From Suillus spraguei (lineage: Eukaryota > Basidiomycota > Agaricomycetes > Boletales > Suillaceae): DNA of 24,486 nucleotides. The notes under the pieces are model-generated. The model ran no database searches. It was not told the origin of the DNA and was given only the letters and a program-made list of their open reading frames with translations. Both the position numbers and the translations under genes were made by a program. The stretch lies in NCBI GenBank assembly GCA_016800925.1, contig JABCPU010000837.1, forward strand, positions 1 to 24,486, written 5' to 3'. Below are positions 10,259 through 19,441 of the stretch, in pieces. The first letter of the stretch is position 1, and each line of letters begins with the position of its first letter.

Positions 10259-10991
10259 TGTCATATGCCATACTTCTGATCTCAGATCTGATCAGATCCA
10301 ATCAATCCTACTTCCGTCCAGTCTACAGATCCTGTCTGGATCACCCATCCAAAAGCTCCTACTTCTCGCACTCTAACTCCCTTGTGGACATCTGCATCTA
10401 CCTCCTTTTGGCAATCCTCCTATCTCCAGTATTCCAGCTGTGTATATTCCCTTCCACTTATTTGATCTGTTACCTGTGTCTCATTTCTGACTCGCACTTA
10501 CTGATCCACTGTGCATTAACTAATAGACTTCCATTATACATCGTACATAGCCCTCGGTCCTGGACTCACTGATTATCCATGCTAGTTACTTCCAGTATAT
10601 AAATCACTTGTAAATCTCTGTAGAACCTTAGTTTGAATATCATCTTAGATTCTGCTCATTCTTTCCTCCAGACTTGAGTTACTTCTGACTCCAGTCATCT
10701 TCCAAGACTTAGGATTGATTCCTATAGTCTACATCTCTGACTCTACCCTTGGGTAGTCCACCTCTGTTAGATTCTAGTTAAGGAACTCGTTCTGAGACTA
10801 GTCTTAATCCTCATTCCATCTCCATGTTCCAGATAACCTTTGGACATCCGGATCCGCCATGATATCACTTCTGGATCTTTGGATGTATAACCTTTCTCTA
10901 AAATAAAGGGCATTACTTGGGAAAGGGGCACAGTGCATGAACTGAGGCCAAAGCCCTTCGGATCTTTCACCCTTTGAGTATGGTCTTAACT
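10259..10991 (+). mobile_element. 733-bp insertion, probable solo LTR of an unidentified element
   Basis: Flanked by perfect 5-bp direct repeats CAAGG (10254-10258 and 10992-10996). Removing it restores integrase as K-A-R-L-N-L-V-W-Q-F-E-H in phase. It begins TGTCATATG, has a subterminal inverted repeat CCATACT (10268-10274) and AGTATGG (10977-10983), a TATA-like AGTATATAAAT near 10594, and a 14-bp palindrome GATCTGATCAGATC (10285-10298). There is no convincing ORF. The right terminus ends AACT rather than CA, so the LTR assignment is tentative. Confidence 0.6.
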
Positions 10992-11064
10992 CAAGGCTTA
11001 ATTTGGTATGGCAATTTGAGCACTGCTACAGCTCCACTATCAAAGACTATAACTTTGCCCCTGG
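10992..11064 (+). pseudogene. Gypsy-2 integrase fragment between two insertions
   Basis: A 73-bp exon-like remnant in frame 2: R-L-N-L-V-W-Q-F-E-H, then S-T-I-K-D-Y-N-F-A-P-G. It continues the integrase from 10258 and joins to M-L-V-L-V at 22078. This is the region before the P-G-D-L-V-L-V motif at the start of the integrase C-terminal domain in this group. It proves that the integrase gene spans 9841 to 22387 with two insertions. Confidence 0.8.
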
Positions 11065-11430
11065 TGTAGCGAACATATTTGTACTGACCATGAAAGTGCT
11101 GTTGTACACAAGCATCTTGTTACTGTCTACAGTGGCTACCAAGAAATTCCCTATAGTGAGCATTAGCCTTTTGCTTCGCTGGTACCATTTTTGCTCCGTG
11201 GATCCTTGCCCCTTACTGAATCTCACTACCAATGTCCTCCTGTCCATTCCATTTCCATCTAGATCCATTGGTGTGTAGCATATTCATTTCCGCCATTACT
11301 AAACCTACGGCAAAACTTACATTACCTTCTGTGACGCTGCTTGCTCGCTGTGTGCCTCTTTACTAAAATCATGTAGTACATCTTTATTTTGCCACTGTTC
11401 TCGCTATGTATTCCTCTTCGCACATACCGG
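11065..11430 (+). repeat. Left part of solo LTR X (LTR-3 family)
   Basis: Begins TGTAGCGAACATATTTG, a variant of the LTR-3 start, and is homologous to 23679-24050. It is preceded by CTGG (11061-11064), the left copy of the LTR X duplication. It is interrupted at 11430 by LTR C and resumes at 21627. The break lies in ATACCGG, and the two halves align across it with the uninterrupted GTACCTGTACT of LTR Y. Confidence 0.75.
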
Positions 11431-12166
11431 TGTAATGAACATATTGGCGCTGGGCTGAAAACCCCATCTTTTGACACTCGTCTCACGTCTACAGGAGTTA
11501 CCACTTGTCCATGGCCGTCTTACCCCTTTAAGCATTACCGGCGGCATCCCACATTTACCGCACACCGTACCGACTACTGCACCATGTTCCACATACCAAT
11601 GTCCTCCCATGTCCTTGCCGCGTCCACATAGCTCCATTTGGTGCGTCATTTGTTTTATGTTTGTTATCACTGATTCCACAGTGAGCCTTATTACATGTTG
11701 CCTCGTGCCACAGCGCCTCACGCTATGTTTACTTACAGCAGTTACTACACTCCAGCGCTACTGATCTCGCCTAGAGTATTCCGAGTACATACAATTTAGG
11801 ATATAAGCACCACGTACCCTGCACGATACAGTACCTGATTTTACACCATTGCACGTACTATAGGTCAGGATTATTGTCTAGCTCTGGATCTACCCAGTAG
11901 TGGACATAGTCTTTAAAGTTCCTTATCACTCGTTAATCTATCACGCTCGTTCTCCATTACCATTGGACTTTTGACTGTTATTTGACTGAACTTCTCATGC
12001 ACCACTACTTTACCACTGAAAGTACCACGGACTTCTTTACTGTTTCTTTGCACTGCTCACAACCTTACCGCTACCACTGACATCATCGCTCGACATCGCT
12101 CGCTCAACGCAACTGTTACTGACTATATTTCGACCATGGTAGCACCGCTAGACACGACACTAGTTC
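11431..12166 (+). repeat. Left part of solo LTR C (LTR-3 family)
   Basis: Begins TGTAATGAACATATTGG. It is homologous in reverse orientation to LTR A (4536-5477). Its TATA region GGATATAAGC is at 11799-11808. The flank before it is CCGG (11427-11430). It is interrupted at 12166 by Gypsy-1 copy 2 and resumes at 21408. The minus-strand ORF here (11404-11721) is conserved only because it lies in the repeat, and it is not treated as a gene. Confidence 0.8.
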
Positions 12167-12641
12167 TGTTACAGTTGTACGTGCCCCTATTCATTTTCTC
12201 TTTGTTTCCTTACTTGTATATCATGTCACATGACTCTGACTCATATGCTCAACGCATGTGTACTATAGTTGCCTTCCTTATTTGGATACACACTTACTTT
12301 CCCACGCCCCTCTTGGTCCATGCGCACATATTGGTCTATTTAAGCACGTTGTACTTGTAGTAGATTCTTTACTTTAATCTTACTGGGTTTTACCTGGAAT
12401 CTCCTTCGCTTAGGTCTCCAACCTAAGTCGTCCTTGAATCGTCTCTAAGTCTAAGCACTCCTTAGCCTTAGTCTCTATTCTTGAAGAACCTCTCAGACTT
12501 GTCTCTGAGGCCGAACCCTTGATCGTACTCGGAACACATTCCTTGTACTTTCACCTTGTCCTCTTCTGGACATTGTAGAACTTCCCAGCAGACCGACTGT
12601 GTCTTTTCACTGTCGCTGGTGACACCACCCCAGTCGTAACA
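12167..12641 (+). repeat. 5' LTR of Gypsy-1 copy 2 (475 bp)
   Basis: Begins TGTTACAG and ends GTAACA. It is nearly identical to 20929-21402. The promoter and predicted transcript start are inside it. U3 carries a TCATGTCACATGA-type cluster like the one in the copy 1 LTR. Confidence 0.95.
12337..12381 (+). promoter_or_regulatory. Gypsy-1 core promoter and predicted transcript start
   Basis: TATTTAAG at 12337-12344 serves as the TATA box. ACTTTAATCTT at 12371-12381 starts 34 bp downstream. The same spacing is kept in the copy 1 LTR (4222 to 4256) and the 3' LTR (21099 to 21133). Transcript start near 12371 is inferred from this distance and from the complementarity to the primer site. Confidence 0.65.
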
Positions 12642-12653
12642 AAAGATTAAAGT
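12642..12653 (+). other. Self-priming type primer-binding site
   Basis: No tRNA-like TGG motif follows the LTR. Instead AAGATTAAAGT (12643-12653) is the exact reverse complement of ACTTTAATCTT (12371-12381) at the predicted RNA 5' end. In the Tf1/sushi group of chromoviruses the first 11 nt of the mRNA fold back on such a site to prime reverse transcription. The 11-nt length and position fit that mechanism. Confidence 0.75.
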
Positions 12654-12713
12654 CAATTTGATCGTCGACTATTCAGTCTTCGACCCCGAAACCTGATTGC
12701 TTAGATAAGCAGA

Positions 12714-12733
12714 TTAGCATACACGTACGCTAA
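12714..12733. repeat. Near-perfect hairpin in the Gypsy-1 leader
   Basis: Arms TTAGCATA and TACGCTAA with a CACG loop and one mismatch, between the primer site and gag. It resembles the palindrome in U3 of the copy 1 LTR (4084-4105). It could be an RNA element for packaging or translation, or a protein-binding site; this is not resolved. Confidence 0.55.
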
Positions 12734-12839
12734 ACCAATTGTCAAGAGAAGTCCTCTGACAGAAGACAAGCCCTAACGGACAGCAAGACAGCGCGTATAG
12801 GCATTGAGAAAGTATAACTCACCAGACGAATCGCTAAAT

Positions 12840-13679
12840 ATGGCGACCAAAGAATTCAAATACAAGATCGGCCAGCCAGCCGCCTTTGATGGAGATTGCG
12901 ACAATTCTCGCGAATTTATCCAGTCATGTAACCTTCACTTCGATATCAACGAAAAGCTTTACACTACCAACAAACAAAAGATCATTTTCATAACATCCTT
13001 TATGACTGAAAGGAATGCCAAATCCTGGAAAGAGCAATTCCTTGACCATGCTCAATCAACCGACACCTCTGGACAAAAAGTTGGTTATGGGACAATGGTG
13101 GATTTTATGAAAAGCTTCAAAGAAGCCTTTGACCCAGTGGATACTAAAGGAACCGCACTCATGAAACTCAGGGACCTCAAACAAGGAAGTGGATATCTTC
13201 ACACTTACATCGCTGATTTTGAGGCACTTGCAGCCAAGGCCCATATCACCGATAATGCAACAAAGATCCAATTCTTCCAAGATGGCCTGAATTGGGGCAT
13301 CCTTACAAAGCTTTTCGCACTAGGAGATGTCTCAGAAGTATTCCGAGATGTTGTGCTGCAATGCGTTTCCATTGACAATTCCCATCATCGCCTTCAAGCT
13401 ATGAGGACACGTCATGCCCCACAACAGAAAAGGAAGAACTATGGAAATGCACATTACATATCAAACCGTGATTCCAACGCAATGGTCGTAGACCGAATCT
13501 CCGATACAGAGAGATCCGAGTGCATGAAAAAGGGACAATGCTTTGGATGCAAGAAGACAGGACATCGTGTTCATAATTCTCCTGACAGAAAGAAGAAGAC
13601 TCCACTCTGACAAACCGAAGTCAAAGAAGAAGAAGAAGAAGACGAAGAAACTGTAAGGTGGATTGTTGAGGATTTTTGA
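12840..13679 (+). pseudogene. gag: Gypsy-1 gag, capsid and nucleocapsid, one internal stop
   Basis: Forms the virus-like particle and binds the RNA. I chose ATG 12840 (M-A-T-K-E-F-K), since the frame before it has no ATG near. Residues about 50-190 match the Retrotrans_gag capsid-type domain (K-S-W-K-E-Q-F, F-K-E-A-F, L-R-D-L-K-Q, Y-I-A-D-F). A zinc knuckle lies at 13539-13580 as C-F-G-C-K-K-T-G-H-R-V-H-N-S, where the last Cys is Ser (TCT at 13578-13580), so it lacks one ligand. TGA 13608-13610 interrupts the frame. After it a Glu-rich tail continues to the natural end TGA 13677-13679, directly behind the GGATTTT slippery site. Full length would be 279 codons. Confidence 0.87.
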
Positions 13680-13713
13680 CTTGGAGAAACAAAGATTCGA
13701 CGTATGTTTCTCC
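13670..13713 (+). promoter_or_regulatory. Candidate programmed -1 frameshift signal, Gypsy-1 gag to pol
   Basis: Slippery heptamer G GAT TTT at 13670-13676, then gag stop TGA 13677-13679, a 6-nt spacer (13677-13682) and a perfect 8-bp stem GGAGAAAC (13683-13690) with GTTTCTCC (13706-13713) closing a 15-nt loop. The -1 frame is closed upstream by TGA 13667-13669, so the shift must occur within 13670-13676. Protease is in the -1 frame from here. The arrangement matches the known layout of -1 signals: heptamer, 5-9 nt spacer, stem. Confidence 0.7.
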
Positions 13714-16225
13714 CAATGTATTACTAAGACTTGTACGCACTGTAGGTGAAAGAAAAGAACTCCATGTCCCTATCACCCTCCACTCACATACTCGCTTAAA
13801 ATCCGTCGACACCACCGCAGTCATTGATTCAGGAGCAGCAGGAACATTCATTTCCGAGGAGTTTGTGAAACTCCATCAAATCACACGACAAAAACTCAAG
13901 ACACCATTTCGAGTTACTACAGCTGATGGAACTCTTATCAAAGGAGGACCAATCACACACTACTGTCTCCTAGTGGTCAAAATCGATGAACGAACCATGT
14001 ATGGAAAATTCAATATCACCAAACTAGGAAGACGGGATCAAATCCTTCTAGGAATTCCGTGGTTGCGCGCAATGAACCCAAGTATAGATTGGGCTGCTGA
14101 AACACTCGTCCTTTCTCGGACAATAAAATCAGACGAAATTGAAATTGACATGGATATTGATCGGAAGAAGAATGGGTTGCCCCCAGCCTTCCATCGTCAC
14201 CCTAAGAAATGGCAACACTCCCGACTTCTGTGATCCCTTGTTACTCCTCTGATTCCCAAAGACCCTGAACCAGAAGTACAAACACCATGTACCAGAGATC
14301 CTACTCCCCGTGTACAACTACCATGAGCAGTATCACCGATTCCCCGTGCAGAAAAGCGCAAGAATGAATCTGAACCTGAGTATCGGGTCGGACAAGAACC
14401 TATTGAGCAACAGCCAATAGAAGAACAGAAGTATGGAAAAAGAAAAGCAGAAGAAGAGATACCTGGACGCGATACTAATGTACCAAAATTATCCAAGTTC
14501 TATGTCCCTCTGAAAACTCTTCAACATACTCCCTTGGCTTCAATTGAGGAAATCCCCGATGAAGAAGAACCCGTGCCCTCGTTGATCCCAACAGAGGATG
14601 ATGACCAATTCAACACAATGCAAGATGTCTGGCACGCGCCAGAAGTATGTGAAATTTCCTCTTACGAACTAGGAGATGGAGAATTCCTTGTGGAATACGA
14701 TACTGATGGAGTTAGCATGAGAATTATAGAAGAAATATCCATGGATACACCCCTGACATGTGATGGAACTTCTCGACTCGAACAACTCCCTAATTACTCC
14801 ATGATCTCCCTTCCTCCTCTGAAATACAGTAACAAAGCTCAGGAATTCGCCACGGATGAGAAGGAAAAGAAAAAAAAATCCTTCGAAGAATTGGTCCCGA
14901 ACTATTCGCACGACTTTGCAGACGTCTTCGCTAAAGATGGACTGAACAAACTACCCCCCGAACGCCCTGGTATTGATCATCGGATTGATACTAAACCCGG
15001 TTTCATCCCTCGTACATCTAAGGTTTACCCGCTATCGGAAAAAGAACGTGCTGCCGTCAAAACGTTTATCGATGAAAACATTGCGAAAGGTTTTATCTCA
15101 GAATCGAAGTCACCCCAAGCCAGTGGTTTCTTCTTTGTGGGAAAGAAGAGTGGAGAATTGCGTCCCTGCCAAGATTATCACTACATCAATGATTGGACAG
15201 TCAAGAACGCCTATCCGCTCCCACTTCCTATCTCCCTTGTTGCATGCCTTCATAACGCACAGTTCTTTATGAAAATGGATATCAGTCCGGTTATAACAAT
15301 ATTCGCATCCATCCTGATGATCGTTGGAAAGCTGCTTTTACTACGGAATTCGGTCTCTTCGAACTGAACGTCATGTTCTTTGGCCTTTGCAATTCACCGG
15401 CAACTTTCCAAGCATACATGAATCGCACCTTCCAACAGGAAATCAACGAAGGATGGATGGTTATTTACATGGACGATATCCTGATTTTCTCTACAACAAT
15501 GGCGGAACATCGTGAACGAACCAGACAGGTTTTGATGAAGATATGAAAGGAGCATCTGTTCTTAAAACCGGAGAAATGCACCTTCGATGCAGAAGAAGTT
15601 GAATACCTCAGAATGATAATTCATCCCGTACAAGTTATTATGGATACCGCCAAGACCAAGGGAATCTCCGAATGGCCAATCCCGAAATCTGTAAAAGATG
15701 TTCGGTCATTCCTCAGTTTTTGCAACTTCTACCGCACGTTCATTTCCCACTATTCTGACATCGCCCGACCTCTTATTGATTTAACAAAGAAAGAAAAGAC
15801 CTTTGATTGGTCAACTGAATGTATGGACACCTTCGAAGAACTGAAACGACGCTTCACATCCGAACCGGTACTCCGTAATCCCGATCCTTCCCGACAATTT
15901 GCTATTGCTACTGATGCTTCACTTGTAGCAACTGGCAGGGTTCTCTTACAAACTGATGAGAATGGTGTTTATCACCCATGTGCATATCTCTCACAATCTT
16001 TGAACCCTGCAGAACGAAATTATCAGATCTTCGATCAGGAACTCCTTGCTGTAATCCGGGCATTGAATGAATGGCGTCACTATCTCGAAGGAAACCCACA
16101 CCCTGTCCTGGTATTCACCGACCACAAGAACCTTCTGTACTTTAGAAGTGCACAGAAGCTTACCCGTTGTCAAGCACGTTGGCAATTGATTCTGTCTATT
16201 TACGACATTGAACTGCATCACGTTG
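13676..16225 (+). pseudogene. pol: Gypsy-1 copy 2 pol, first part: protease, RT, RNase H
   Basis: Frame 2 begins at the frameshift site. Protease has D-S-G-A at 13826-13837 and L-L-G-I-P-W-L near 14047. A charged linker with stops TGA 14231-14233 and TGA 14324-14326 follows, then RT from about 14918 ([18 protein letters not shown]). A missing T near 15285 shifts to frame 1, which carries G-L-C-N-S-P-A-T-F-Q, YMDD at 15466-15477, a TGA at 15544-15546, and RNase H with Asp at 15913-15915, the Q-E-L-L-A-V motif and F-T-D-H-K-N-L. It stops at H-H-V where insertion Z enters. All three RNase H acidic residues are kept. Gypsy-1 copy 1 aligns from base 14918 on. Confidence 0.93.
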
Positions 16226-16894
16226 TCTTCTTAGATAGATGATCTATAGATAAAGACCTATAAAACCAAATATCTCCACGGTCAGTGATTCAGACAAATA
16301 CCAATGACTGATAACGTGGTTGTATGTGGGTGGCTGTTTATGTTCCCCAGGCTACGGTCAGCAAATGAGTCACTTCTGTGAGATCAGCAAACTCTTGGAC
16401 AATGACAAAGATTCTTGAAACAACTAAACTTCAAAGAAAAACACAGAAGTCAAACAAACTTAGAAACAGAAGTAACTGGCCGAATTACTCTCTCCAATGG
16501 AATGCAGGTGTTTTGCAACAATTGTGCTACTGCAATTTGTGGGAAGTTACAACAATCACCTTCTCAGACAAGCAGGTAGGATCCCTGGTCAAGACTAGTC
16601 ACTACTTCAGAGATCTTCTAGCTTACTATTGAACCTGCTGCCAAGGAACTCACTCTGAGTATTAAGCAGATAACAGGAATGGACGTCCTTGGATTTCAAT
16701 ACCAAGTCCCCTTTCAATAACTAGAGTCTATCAGTCAGTGAAGACCTTAACTCAGTATCACTACTCAGATGTGTGAGATAGAGTGTTGCTATCAACCTCT
16801 GAAGTCTCTCCCACTAAGCTACTCTGGCCTTAGATGGACTAAAGAGACAACACAAATATCAGAAACACAAGGACACTTAGCACCAACAAACTTT

Positions 16895-17010
16895 GAAAGA
16901 GAGAGAGAGACCAGTAATCAAAGAAAAAGAAGAAAAGAGAAAGATTCAAAAGAAACAGAAGCAAGGAAACAGACAACAGAGAAAGAAAAACAGAGAGAAA
17001 GATGATGAAA
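16895..17010 (+). repeat. Purine-rich low-complexity tract in insertion Z
   Basis: About 115 bases almost wholly A and G on the plus strand, starting with a short GA repeat. It creates long spurious ORFs on both strands (Lys/Glu-rich on plus, Phe/Leu/Ser-rich on minus) that should not be taken as genes. Confidence 0.8.
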
Positions 17011-17048
17011 GAAACTAGAATGAATTTGTCAAAGAAAAAAAAATTGTT

Positions 17049-17115
17049 GTCTTGCTGGTTGTCAGACACAGTGAGCTCAGGGTCTTGCTAGTTGTTGAGC
17101 ACAGTGAGCTCAAGG
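17049..17115 (+). repeat. Two-copy 33-nt tandem repeat in insertion Z
   Basis: The unit starts GTCTTGCTGGTTGT and ends CAGTGAGCTCAGG. The second copy (17082-17115) differs at a few positions. Each copy contains a GAGCTC palindrome. Confidence 0.75.
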
Positions 17116-17828
17116 TAGTGCTGTCTCACAGAGTAGACTTCCAATCTTACTGTTGTTGACAATGTTCTTGACAGTGTGCTGATAGTGCTGCTCACACTTC
17201 ACTCTCAGTTATATTTCTGAGGGGGAGAAAAAACTCTCTCTTATTGACAAAAAGGTGGGTATTATATAGACAAAATGAATGGCTATGCTACTGTTTTCCC
17301 ACATTTTGTAGGGGTGCTGACCTACCCTATTTATTGAATATTGTCATAGTTGATTTGTAATATGCTCAAGGGTGTGAGAAAAAGTCATGTGGGATATCAA
17401 TGGCTATGCATAAATTTGAGATCAGGTGACTATTAGTGGCTATCCTAGGAGGAATATTAATTATGTAATATTTGAAGCATAAATTTGCACTTTTTGTAGA
17501 TGCATAGAGGTGACGCGAGTGAATCATAATGTGTTTCATGAGTTTTTCTGCAGGGTAACTCTATGTAATTATTTTGCTGGGGTCACCTGACATCTGTGGG
17601 AATCTTATGAAGTAGTTTCTGTAGCCAAACATACATAAACACACCCATGAAAAATGAATTAGAAATAATAAGCAAACTTTTACGAGCAAAAAGAAACTTT
17701 CGATTCTGCATCATGGATTAATTTCTGAAGAGAGAAACACTAAGCTATTATAGTCCTGGTACTATTTGTCAGCTGCAGTAGTGTTTAGTCAGCCATGCAC
17801 CAGACCAGTTTGGTGCGTGTCAACGTTG

Positions 17829-19393
17829 CAGGAACTAAATTGGCAGTACCTGATGCACTATCTCGCCGGCCCGACTACGACTCCGGCAAAGACGATAACG
17901 AGGACCAGACCCTCCTCCCTGACGCTCTATTCGTTCGTCTTATTGACACCAACCTGAAGGTTGTATTGTCATCCTCTGACCCTCTCGACAACCCTGTCTT
18001 TAAAACAGCATCCGACGCCCTTGATGGCGTGTGCCTTCCTCCTATGAAATTGGCACTCTCTGACTGGAAGATTGAGGAGAACGTCCTCTACTTTAAGAAT
18101 TGTGCCTATATTCCACCGGCACATCGTTCCGATATCCTGAAAAGATATCATGATCATCCTACCGCGGGACATCCCGGTAGGTTCAAAACTGAAGAACTCG
18201 TCAAATGAGAAGCTTGGTGGCCCGCTATGGGCTCTTATATTCAGCAATACGTTGAGGGTTGTGCCCTTTGTCAGCAAATGAAAGCCAATACTCACCCCGT
18301 CCGACCTCCACTTGCCCCGATCCCCTCCTCTGTGACTCGCCCCTTTTCCCAAGTTTCTGTCGATCTTATCACCGACCTCCCTGTCTCTGGCGGCTTTGAC
18401 AGTATCATGGTCATGGTAGACCATGGCCTTATGAAGGGGGTAATTATCATCCCTTGTTCGAAAACCATTACTTCCGAAAGTGTTGCCAAACTATTTTTGA
18501 AACACATCTACCGACGATTTGGACTCCATGACAAAGTCATTTCGGATCGAGGTCTGCAATTCCTATCTCGCTTCTTTAAGGAGCTTGCCCGACTTCTCGA
18601 CTATGTTATCGCTCCATCTACAGCTTATCACCCACAGACTGATGGTCAAACTGAAAGGCTAAATCAAGAACTTGAAACATATCTACACATCTATTGTCGC
18701 AACAACCCCAAAGATTGGGTAGAACACTTACCCATTGCCGAATTCGTCCACAACCACCGAAAACATGATGCAAGGAATGCATCGCCATTCTATTTGATGA
18801 TGGGATACGAACCACGTGCCATCCCTCATCTTATCCCTGATTCATCCATCCCCGCAGCAGAAGATCGAGTACGATCCCTGCAGAAGATAAGAGAAGAAGC
18901 AATCGCCTGCCATAACATTGCAATGCAAACAATGGCCGAACGATCCCGAGGAGATAAGTACATTCCGTGGAAGATCGGAGATAAGGTTTGGCTGTCTGCC
19001 GCTAATCTTAGACTCAAACTCCCATCGAGGAAACTTGCACCAAAACGATACGGACCTTTCCCGGTCATCAATGTCTTATGTCCCATCACGTTCATACTCA
19101 AACTTCCTCCACAGTGGAAAATTCATCCTACGTTCCACGCTTCCGTCTTATCGTCCTATAGCAAAATGGACGTACACGGTCCGAACTTCCCCAAACCACC
19201 ACCTGACATCATCAAAGAAGAAGAAGAATATGAAATAGAAGCAATCCTATCCCATAAAGGAACCGGCATTCGCCGACGCTATCTTGTTTCTTGGAAAGGA
19301 TACTCATCAGGAGATAACGAATGGCTTCCAGAAAAGAACTTGAAGAACTCCGCTCGAATCTTGAATGCTTATAAGAAGCAACACGCCCTCTGA
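17829..19393 (+). pseudogene. Gypsy-1 copy 2 pol, second part: integrase and chromodomain
   Basis: Continues pol after insertion Z with [13 protein letters not shown], the end of RNase H. The integrase zinc region (H-D-H-P-T-A-G-H, C-A-L-C) contains TGA 18206-18208 where copy 1 has Gln. The catalytic triad is intact: D 18362-18364, D 18545-18547, E 18653-18655, with D-35-E spacing. H-P-T-F-H-A-S-V-L and a chromodomain follow (about 19213-19390, with Y-L-V-S-W-K-G-Y and N-E-W). Chromodomains of this type bind methylated histone H3 in characterised chromoviruses and direct insertion to heterochromatin, which fits the nest found here. The frame ends at TGA 19391-19393. Confidence 0.93.
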
Positions 19394-19441
19394 TTATCCT
19401 TCAGTCAATCAACCAAAGCACTTGATTAACTACCACTCCAG

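Larger units (their letters stand above)
16226..17822. mobile_element. Insertion Z, 1.6-kb non-coding element in Gypsy-1 pol
   Basis: Interrupts the end of RNase H and is absent from Gypsy-1 copy 1. It is flanked by direct repeats ACGTTG (16220-16225 and 17823-17828); removing it restores H-H-V-A-G-T-K-L-A. If the shared TG is assigned to the element, it has TG...CA ends and a 4-bp ACGT duplication. A stem GCACCA/TGGTGC lies just inside the right end (about 17794-17815). It contains a purine-rich tract, a 33-nt tandem repeat and a TATA-like TATTATATAG near 17261. No protein domain was recognised, and the 84-codon ORF at 16378-16632 shows no familiar motif. Class uncertain: long solo LTR or non-autonomous DNA element. 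Confidence 0.8.

Noticed and set aside
11404..11721. Conserved ORF (L-C-G-R-G-K-D-M) shared by 11404-11721, 5676-5879 and 5270-5390, at first taken for a small gene.
   Set aside because: All copies lie in LTR-3 sequence, the frames are broken differently in each, and no start or domain is shared; the similarity is that of the repeat.
12642..12660. tRNA primer-binding site after the 5' LTR.
   Set aside because: There is no TGG start; the 11-nt complement to the RNA 5' end explains the site better.
16839..17069. ORFs in the purine tract on both strands.
   Set aside because: Low-complexity sequence gives long open frames by composition alone.
16226..17822. Insertion Z as a spliceosomal intron or a Helitron.
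   Set aside because: It is far longer than the introns seen here and flanked by a 6-bp duplication; it lacks the A/T target and CTRR end of a Helitron.
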